Shown here: positions 61,870-64,000 of the stretch, in pieces
Numbering within the stretch: the first letter of the stretch is position 1
How the letters are laid out: each line of letters opens with the position of its first letter
Source of the DNA: Pseudomonadota bacterium
GTDB taxonomy: Bacteria; Pseudomonadota; Alphaproteobacteria; Rhodospirillales; Magnetospirillaceae
Direction of reading: 5' to 3'
Length of the DNA: 64,000 nucleotides
Assembly (NCBI GenBank): GCA_021781575.1
Contig: JAJXWP010000027.1
Coordinates: forward strand, 1 to 64,000
Notes under the pieces: model-generated
Database searches by the model: none
The model's input: the letters and a program-made list of their open reading frames with translations, nothing else
Told to the model about the DNA's origin: nothing
Position numbers and translations under genes: made by a program

Positions 61870-64000
61870 ATGCAGAACGTCCAGGCGACCTTGGCACGGA
61901 TTGCCGAACTGGCGGCTGCGGTGCCGGGCAGCTGCGGCCAGGTGCTGCGGCTGTTCGCCCTGGCCGCGAGATGCCACCGCGCCGCTACCCTGTCGGTCGA
62001 ACAGCGGCTATCGCAGCTTCCCAAGGCCGGCCTGCCGGTGGCCGAACCGGTGGTGGTGCGGTGGAATGCCAACCACATTCCCTTCATCGAAGCCGGCAGC
62101 GACCACGACCTTTGCGTCGCCCTGGGGGTGGTCCACGCCCATTTGCGGCTGACGCAGATGGACCTGATGCGGCGCGTCAGCCAAGGGCGGATCGCCGAAT
62201 TGCTGGGGCCGGCGGCGCTGCCGATCGATCGCGGCCTGCGTATCCTGGGGCTCTGCCGGGCCGTTCCGGCCATTGCCGCCCGGCTGCCCGAGGAGACGCG
62301 GTCCTGGCTGGAAGGATTCGTCGCCGGCATCAATCATGTGGTGGAGAACGCTTCGCCGCCACCCGACCTGGTCGCTTTGGGCGCGCCGCCCCGGCCCTGG
62401 AGCCTGGCCGATGTGCTCGGCCTCGGCCGCCTCGCCGCTGCCGACATGAACTGGAAAATGCTGCTGGGCGCGCTCAAGCTCTACGGCACGCCCGACTGGA
62501 ACGACGTCTGGGCGCAGCTGGTCGAAGGGGTTGCCATGCCCGATGCCGAGGAGATGGCCGATCTGGCCACCGGCTTCAGCCATTCGGGCAGCAATGCCGT
62601 CGCCGTCGCCGGCCATCGCAGCGGCGGAACGGGCGCGATCGTCGCCGGCGATCCCCATCTCGACTTCCTGCTGCCGAACTTCTGGCTGCTGGCCGGTTTC
62701 CGCTCGCCGTCGCTGCAGGCGGTCGGTCTGATGGTTCCCGGCCTGCCCTTCGTCGCCCTGGGCCGCAACCGCCGCATCGGCTGGACCGGGACCAGCCTGC
62801 AGGCGGCCTCCACCGATCTGTTCGATGCGCAAGGAGAAGACGTATCGGAGCGCGAGGAGATGGTGCCGGTGCGCTGGATCGGCCCAAGGCGCATCATTCT
62901 GCGCGACACCCGCCTCGGCCCGCTGATCTCCGACGCCCTGCTGTTGCCCAACCTGGCCAAGCCGGTGGCGCTGCGCTGGATGGGCCACCGGCCGAGCGAC
63001 GAATTCACCGCCATGCTGCGGCTGAACCGGGCCGGCAATTGGGCCGAGTTCGTCGAGGCGGCGGCCGGTTTCGCCGTTCCCGGCGAGATCTTTCTCTATG
63101 GCGACGCCGACGGCCATATCGGCCGCTGTCTCGCCGTGGCGCTGCCCAACCGGCCGCCCGCCGCGCCGGCCGATCTCCTGTCGTCGGCCGAGGACGGACA
63201 ATATTGGAGCCGGCTGGTGGGGGCCGGGGAGCTGCCCCGCGACTTCGACCCGCCGGAAGGCTTCCTGGTTTCCGCCAACCTGCCGCCGGACGACGCCCCG
63301 GTGGCGGTCACCCATTTTCATTCGCCACCTTACCGCGAACAGCGGATGATGGCGTTGCTGCGGCAGGGGGGCAGGGTCACCGTGGATGACCTGGCGCGGT
63401 TGCAACGGGACGTCTTCTGTGCGCCGGCGCTGGAAATGCGGCACTGGCTGCTGCGACTGCTCGGCCCCGAAGCCGGACGATGGGACGCGGTGCGGCGGAT
63501 GCTGGCCGACTGGGACGGCGGCTACGACACCGACTCGGTGGGCGCCACCGCTTACGAGCTGCTGACCTACCACCTGCTGCGCCGGCTGGAGGGCAGCAAC
63601 ATGCGGCGAAGGCTGGCGGCGACCTGGGATCCGCCGGCCATCATCCGCGGCCGCTTCCGCCGCATGGCCCGCGCCAGGGCGAAGCAACTGGTCCGCCAAG
63701 CCTTCGTCGACACCGCCCGCGGCCTTCGCCGCCCGCTGCCCTGGGGGCGCCGCCACCGTCTGCGGCTGCCCCATCTGCTGGCCAGCCTGCCGGTGATCGG
63801 ATGGCTGTTCCGCTTCGCCGACATCCCTTGGCCGGGCGGCAACGAGACGGTGATGAAATCGTCGCACGGGGCGGCGGCCGGGCGCCACCATCCGCACTAC
63901 GGCAGCACCGCCCGCATCATCGCCGACCTGTCCGATCCCGACGCCACCTACGCCGTTCTGGTCGGCGGGCAGGACGGCTGGCTGGGCAGCGCGAGTTTCC
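61870..64000 (+). CDS. Penicillin acylase family protein, partial (right edge)
   Basis: The frame is open from ATG 61870 to the window end, at least 710 codons. It belongs to the Ntn-hydrolase penicillin/cephalosporin/AHL acylase family: an alpha part with VVRWNANHIPFIEAGSDHDL, GVVHAHLRLTQMDLMRR and RGLRILGLC, then the beta-subunit start SGSNAVAVAG near residue 238 whose Ser would be the self-cleaved nucleophile, GDPHLDF, and GRNRRIGWTGT. Unlike periplasmic acylases it has no clear signal peptide. GGAG precedes the ATG. Substrates may be acyl amides such as AHLs; this cannot be told from sequence. Confidence 0.88.
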   Translation, partial: MQNVQATLARIAELAAAVPGSCGQVLRLFALAARCHRAATLSVEQRLSQLPKAGLPVAEPVVVRWNANHIPFIEAGSDHDLCVALGVVHAHLRLTQMDLMRRVSQGRIAELLGPAALPIDRGLRILGLCRAVPAIAARLPEETRSWLEGFVAGINHVVENASPPPDLVALGAPPRPWSLADVLGLGRLAAADMNWKMLLGALKLYGTPDWNDVWAQLVEGVAMPDAEEMADLATGFSHSGSNAVAVAGHRSGGTGAIVAGDPHLDFLLPNFWLLAGFRSPSLQAVGLMVPGLPFVALGRNRRIGWTGTSLQAASTDLFDAQGEDVSEREEMVPVRWIGPRRIILRDTRLGPLISDALLLPNLAKPVALRWMGHRPSDEFTAMLRLNRAGNWAEFVEAAAGFAVPGEIFLYGDADGHIGRCLAVALPNRPPAAPADLLSSAEDGQYWSRLVGAGELPRDFDPPEGFLVSANLPPDDAPVAVTHFHSPPYREQRMMALLRQGGRVTVDDLARLQRDVFCAPALEMRHWLLRLLGPEAGRWDAVRRMLADWDGGYDTDSVGATAYELLTYHLLRRLEGSNMRRRLAATWDPPAIIRGRFRRMARARAKQLVRQAFVDTARGLRRPLPWGRRHRLRLPHLLASLPVIGWLFRFADIPWPGGNETVMKSSHGAAAGRHHPHYGSTARIIADLSDPDATYAVLVGGQDGWLGSASF

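Overview
The window is high-GC chromosomal DNA from an alphaproteobacterium, most likely a Rhodospirillales member related to Magnetospirillum or Phaeospirillum. The basis is protein style (zeta-type DUF1476 inhibitor, SYLF protein, DUF1127, CobN/CobW-type cobalamin genes), alphaproteobacterial palindromic repeats and many ATGA/GTGA gene overlaps. The genus is inference; no 16S or marker search was possible.

Layout. 1-120 is the 3' end (domains V and VI) of a group II intron that enters from the left. 563-22048 is dominated by cobalamin genes. A minus-strand run cbiX-cobH-cobL-cobI-cobJ makes the corrin ring. After an AT-rich hemerythrin gene and a divergent AraC/MFS pair come cobD (plus strand) and a second minus-strand operon, cobU-cobW-cobN-cobO-SYLF-cobQ, headed by a cobalamin riboswitch at about 18885-19045. 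A third minus-strand operon couples an ABC exporter (ATPase, permease) to cobS and cobC. Together these cover much of the ring-modification, adenosylation, amidation and lower-ligand steps, but cobA, cobM, cobK, cobB and cobT are not in the window. 22119-25666 holds two tandem degenerate EAL-like proteins and a divergent PPP-type phosphatase. 25746-31558 carries hldE, a small membrane methyltransferase-like gene, a queC-yjbQ-UDG overlap run, and envelope genes (extensin-like lipoprotein, SleB hydrolase, a small exported protein). 31829-39636 carries phoH, leuA with a probable attenuator leader, a TPR protein, an epimerase-like SDR, an alpha/beta hydrolase and two glycosyltransferases.

39710-50319 is a translation block: thrS, infC (ATA start), rpmI, rplT, pheS, pheT, a DUF1476 protein and lepA, with an oxidoreductase gene separating infC from rpmI. 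50493-51902 is a scar of a mobile element beside tRNA-Ser(GGA): a serine-recombinase tail, a truncated small gene and an intact MazEF-type toxin-antitoxin pair with a palindromic operator. 52026-60953 is a signalling and stress region: an SDR, an ErcA-like Fe-alcohol dehydrogenase overlapped by a PAS-GGDEF-EAL protein, a membrane-sensor/trehalose-6-phosphate synthase fusion followed by a decayed otsB, a decayed ParE-type toxin, and an HD-GYP protein. 61430-64000 has a DsrC/TusE-family protein lacking its penultimate cysteine and a penicillin-acylase-family gene cut by the right edge.

The most notable points are the coexistence of an early cobalt chelatase (CbiX) with a late one (CobN), a SYLF lipid-binding protein translationally locked inside the cob operon, a palindromic repeat inserted in frame in cobN, an ABC exporter overlapping cobS/cobC, a tandem pair of catalytically dead EAL-like proteins, a sensor-linked trehalose synthase without its phosphatase, and likely attenuators before leuA and phoH.
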